Source: an uncultured Gammaproteobacteria bacterium (lineage in GTDB: Bacteria; Pseudomonadota; Gammaproteobacteria; Pseudomonadales; Pseudohongiellaceae). From it: a stretch of 33,491 bases of DNA. The notes below the pieces were generated by a model. That model was not told the DNA's origin, made no database searches, and saw only the letters and a program-made list of their open reading frames with translations. Below are positions 31,768 to 33,491 of this stretch, piece by piece; the stretch's first letter is position 1; every line of letters begins with the position of its first letter. Where the stretch lies: assembly GCA_903853385.1 (NCBI GenBank), contig CAINTJ010000111.1, positions 1 to 33,491 on the forward strand, written 5' to 3'. The position numbers were made by a program, and so were the translations under genes.

Positions 31768-32593
31768 CCACGGGCCGGCTGGTATCGGTAATCCACTCAC
31801 TCCATGACCCTGCATAGAGTGCCGGCAACGGCAGACCTGCGACTGCCATCGCCAGAATGTTGTGACAAGCCGTGATACCAGAGCCGCAATAACATACCAC
31901 CGGCCGCTTGCTGCCGACGGCGACAGCGAATTTTTCACGCAAGGCTTGCGGCGCATGAAAGCGACCATCCGTTTGCAAGTTCAGACTGAATGGTGAACAA
32001 GTGGCGCCCGGGATGTGACCGGCTACCGGATCAATCGGCTCCACTTCGCCTTTGAAGCGTGGCAGTTCACGCGCATCCAGCAACAGCTGACTTGAGCCAT
32101 CGACTTCAGCGGCTTGCACGAGTTGCACGAGTGCAGTGCGGTCTGCGTAGTGATCAGCCACCGGCTCAGCTGCCGGCGGCAACGCTTGCGTCACCGGCAA
32201 ACCGGCCGCCGTCCACTCCTGCCAGCCACCATCGAGCACCACCACCTTGTCATGCCCTATCCACTTGAGCATCCACCACATGCGTGAGGAACTGGCACCA
32301 CCGCCATCGTCGTAGAGCACAACCAGACTGTCCGGGCTAATGCCCAGGCCCGTGACCGTACGAATCCAGTCTGCACGCGCCGGCAATGGATGCCGGCCGG
32401 TCTTGCCGGCAAGCGGCGACGTACTGAGCATGCGATTCATATCAATAAAGCGGGCACCCGGCAGATGGCCCTTGTCATACGCCAGCCGGCCGGCGCCGGG
32501 ATCCAGCAAGGCATAACGGCAATCAAACAAGCGCAGTGCCGGATCCGCTAAAAGTTCATGCAGTGCAGTGGCAGTGATCAACGGATGTAACAT
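31721..32593 (-). CDS. sseA: 3-mercaptopyruvate sulfurtransferase (rhodanese family)
   Basis: A 290-residue protein with two rhodanese domains. The first (about 5-130) is catalytically silent and shows LFDCRYALLDPGAGRLAYDKGHLPGA and WWMLKWIGHDKVVVLDGG. The second (about 165-280) has the active-site Cys236 in the loop CGSGIT. A CGSG(V/I)T loop marks 3-mercaptopyruvate sulfurtransferases, whereas thiosulfate sulfurtransferases have CRKGVT. It transfers sulfur from 3-mercaptopyruvate to thiols or cyanide, probably in the cytoplasm since no signal peptide is seen. AAGGGG lies upstream of the ATG at 32593. The last 47 bp, including the stop, overlap the end of the convergent LysR gene. Assignment to the MST type is good; the symbol follows the E. 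coli homologue. Confidence 0.92.
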   Translation of the reverse strand: MLHPLITATALHELLADPALRLFDCRYALLDPGAGRLAYDKGHLPGARFIDMNRMLSTSPLAGKTGRHPLPARADWIRTVTGLGISPDSLVVLYDDGGGASSSRMWWMLKWIGHDKVVVLDGGWQEWTAAGLPVTQALPPAAEPVADHYADRTALVQLVQAAEVDGSSQLLLDARELPRFKGEVEPIDPVAGHIPGATCSPFSLNLQTDGRFHAPQALREKFAVAVGSKRPVVCYCGSGITACHNILAMAVAGLPLPALYAGSWSEWITDTSRPVATGSLVRTPIIHDTE

Positions 32594-32861
32594 CTAAGAC
32601 CCCTTTGATTGATTTTGAATTGCATGATCGAACAGTTTATAAGAAATACCCCACACTGGCATTCCCGTGGCCATCTTTATCAACGACAACAACAATTCAC
32701 CATGGCGCAGCAGTATCTGAACTGCAGATGCAAGTTGCAACGCTGCAAGCCCGGGATCAGGTAAGGTGGAAATCGGGCCTGGCGGGCACCTTGGCACTGT
32801 CTGGCACCATGGCGCCGTTTACTGCCAACAGAAAGTAAATGGTGTTGGCCTCGCTCCCCGG
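32594..32861. other. Gene-free stretch between sulfurtransferase and tRNA-Ser
   Basis: About 270 bp without a convincing gene. Short open frames exist on both strands (32605-32838 plus; 32594-32797 minus), but neither has a ribosome-binding site or a recognisable protein pattern. The sulfurtransferase ribosome-binding site lies at the left end. No promoter stands out. Confidence 0.5.
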
Positions 32862-32884
32862 CGGCAATTCAATTACAATTGCCG
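32862..32884 (+). promoter_or_regulatory. Hairpin and possible -10 box just upstream of tRNA-Ser
   Basis: CGGCAATT (32862-32869) and AATTGCCG (32877-32884) form perfect 8-bp arms around a 7-nt loop, ending 22 bp before the tRNA. The loop overlaps TACAAT (32874-32879), a near-consensus -10 box correctly placed for the tRNA promoter, though no -35 box is seen at 17 bp. It may be a promoter element, an operator or the end of an upstream transcript. Confidence 0.35.
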
Positions 32885-32906
32885 GCTAGTCACTGCACAA
32901 ACACCT

Positions 32907-32996
32907 GGAGAGGTGCCGGAGCGGCCGAACGGACCTGATTCGAAATCAGACAGACCTGCAAGGGTCTCTAGGGTTCAAATCCCTACCTCTCCGCCA
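32907..32996 (+). tRNA. tRNA-Ser (anticodon CGA)
   Basis: A 90-nt class II tRNA. The acceptor stem GGAGAGG pairs perfectly with CCTCTCC, followed by G and an encoded CCA. The D-arm GCCGGAGCGGCCGAACGGA is typical of tRNA-Ser. The anticodon loop TTCGAAA places CGA at 32941-32943, reading the codon UCG, and the stem has four pairs plus a C-A mismatch at its top. A long variable arm (ACC...GGGT) and the T-arm GGGTTCAAATCCC complete the serine pattern. Confidence 0.97.
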
Positions 32997-33005
32997 TATC
33001 CCTTT

Positions 33006-33032
33006 ATAAATCAATAACTTAAATTGATTTAT
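33006..33032. repeat. AT-rich inverted repeat just after tRNA-Ser
   Basis: ATAAATCAAT (33006-33015) and ATTGATTTAT (33023-33032) are perfect 10-bp arms around a 7-nt loop, 10 bp after the tRNA CCA. The stem has almost no GC pairs, so it would be a weak intrinsic terminator. A tRNA trailer terminator or a protein-binding site are both possible. Confidence 0.45.
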
Positions 33033-33110
33033 TAAATTACCCAACGGCTTGCCCATCATTTTTACTGCGATCCCTGTTCACCCCTAAATAAACTGACAGG
33101 AGCGCCAAAA

Positions 33111-33491
33111 ATGAATGCCTCAACACCTATCAACACCGCCAAACCGGCAAATTACCTGGAAACCATCCCAAAGCTCTGCAACGAGCTTGCAGCCTTGCTT
33201 CAACTTGCAGAGATGTACAGCAACGGGAAATCTGTGGAGATTGATACACCAATCCGCACGCTGTTTGGTGCCATAAAAACCGGTTCGACTGTACTGAACA
33301 CTACAGCTGACGATTGTCCAGATATCGCCTGCGTCGACGAGATCCAAATCTGTGCTTCTCAAATCGAGACAATTGCCGATCTCGTCATTGCGGCCACAAG
33401 CGGCAAACATGACATTCCGGCAATAGAGGCAATCTGTTTGCGGTCGCTGAACAATGTGCGGGAGATAGTTGCCGCTCAGGCAGCTCTTGCA
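33111..33491 (+). CDS. Unrecognised protein, C-terminus cut by window edge
   Basis: From ATG 33111 an open frame of 127 codons runs to the right edge without a stop. AGGAG lies 8 bp upstream of the ATG, a strong ribosome-binding site, so it is very likely a real gene. The product begins MNASTPINTAKPANYLETIP and is helical and moderately acidic, with Leu/Ala-rich segments (KLCNELAALLQLAEMY; IETIADLVIAAT) and four cysteines. No signal peptide, transmembrane helix or known domain is apparent. It follows the tRNA-Ser by 114 bp on the same strand. I do not recognise the family and assign no function. Confidence 0.75.
   Translation, partial: MNASTPINTAKPANYLETIPKLCNELAALLQLAEMYSNGKSVEIDTPIRTLFGAIKTGSTVLNTTADDCPDIACVDEIQICASQIETIADLVIAATSGKHDIPAIEAICLRSLNNVREIVAAQAALA

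Noticed and set aside
32605-32838. A 77-codon open frame upstream of tRNA-Ser
   Set aside because: No ribosome-binding site and low-complexity content; not supported as a gene.
1-33491. CRISPR arrays, insertion sequences or prophage genes
   Set aside because: No regularly spaced direct repeats, transposase, integrase or phage structural genes were seen on either strand.

Overview
The window looks like chromosomal DNA of a free-living, heterotrophic gammaproteobacterium with moderately high GC. The evidence is the ppsA/ppsR pair, purK/purE, a large TonB-dependent receptor (about 1250 residues), an MHS-family transporter, a DsbA and a tRNA-Ser(CGA) with encoded CCA. Genus cannot be set from this sequence. 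I see no phage, insertion sequence, CRISPR array or plasmid machinery. Most genes are intact, with good ribosome-binding sites and dense spacing. Two genes are cut by the window edges: a DUF2452 protein on the left and an unknown protein on the right.

Layout. (1) 1-4336: a DUF2452 gene diverges from a two-gene sugar operon, a secreted GH3 beta-glucosidase followed 21 bp later by a FucP/GluP-type sugar:H+ symporter. (2) 4337-4733: gene-free, holding a hairpin and a striking 31-bp-armed inverted repeat of REP type. (3) 4734-5648: a protein-arginine-methyltransferase-like enzyme. (4) 5744-14025: a long run of minus-strand genes. In transcription order these are a small glycosyltransferase, a three-gene aromatic-acid operon (intradiol dioxygenase, D-2-hydroxyacid dehydrogenase, dienelactone hydrolase), a TetR regulator with its own palindromic operator, a secreted propeller-like protein translationally coupled to a RelA/SpoT-TPR protein, then purK and purE. 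(5) 14262-17180: a two-module M16 zinc peptidase with a signal peptide. (6) 17253-22603, minus strand: a small secreted protein, an MHS transporter with a large extra loop, a methyltransferase and PEP synthase. The last diverges from its regulator ppsR (22734-23555). (7) 23720-30755, minus strand: TonB-dependent receptor, Sel1-repeat/2OG-Fe(II) oxygenase fusion, DsbA and a citrate synthase homologue. (8) 30865-32593: a LysR regulator divergent from the citrate synthase gene and a mercaptopyruvate sulfurtransferase convergent with it, overlapping by 47 bp. (9) 32862-33491: a hairpin, tRNA-Ser(CGA), an AT-rich hairpin and an unrecognised gene.

How the parts work together. The GH3 enzyme and symporter form a simple saccharide hydrolysis and uptake unit. 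PpsA and PpsR control the pyruvate/PEP step of gluconeogenesis, and the citrate synthase homologue feeds acetyl units into the TCA or a related cycle under probable LysR control. The dioxygenase operon suggests ring cleavage of a catechol- or hydroxyquinol-like compound. The most interesting items are the RelA/SpoT-TPR protein coupled to a secreted protein, the dioxygenase operon without the usual lower-pathway genes, the Sel1-2OG oxygenase beside a TonB receptor, the citrate synthase with Glu at the usual catalytic Asp position, and the long palindromic repeat. All functional statements are motif-based readings by eye; no database search was run.
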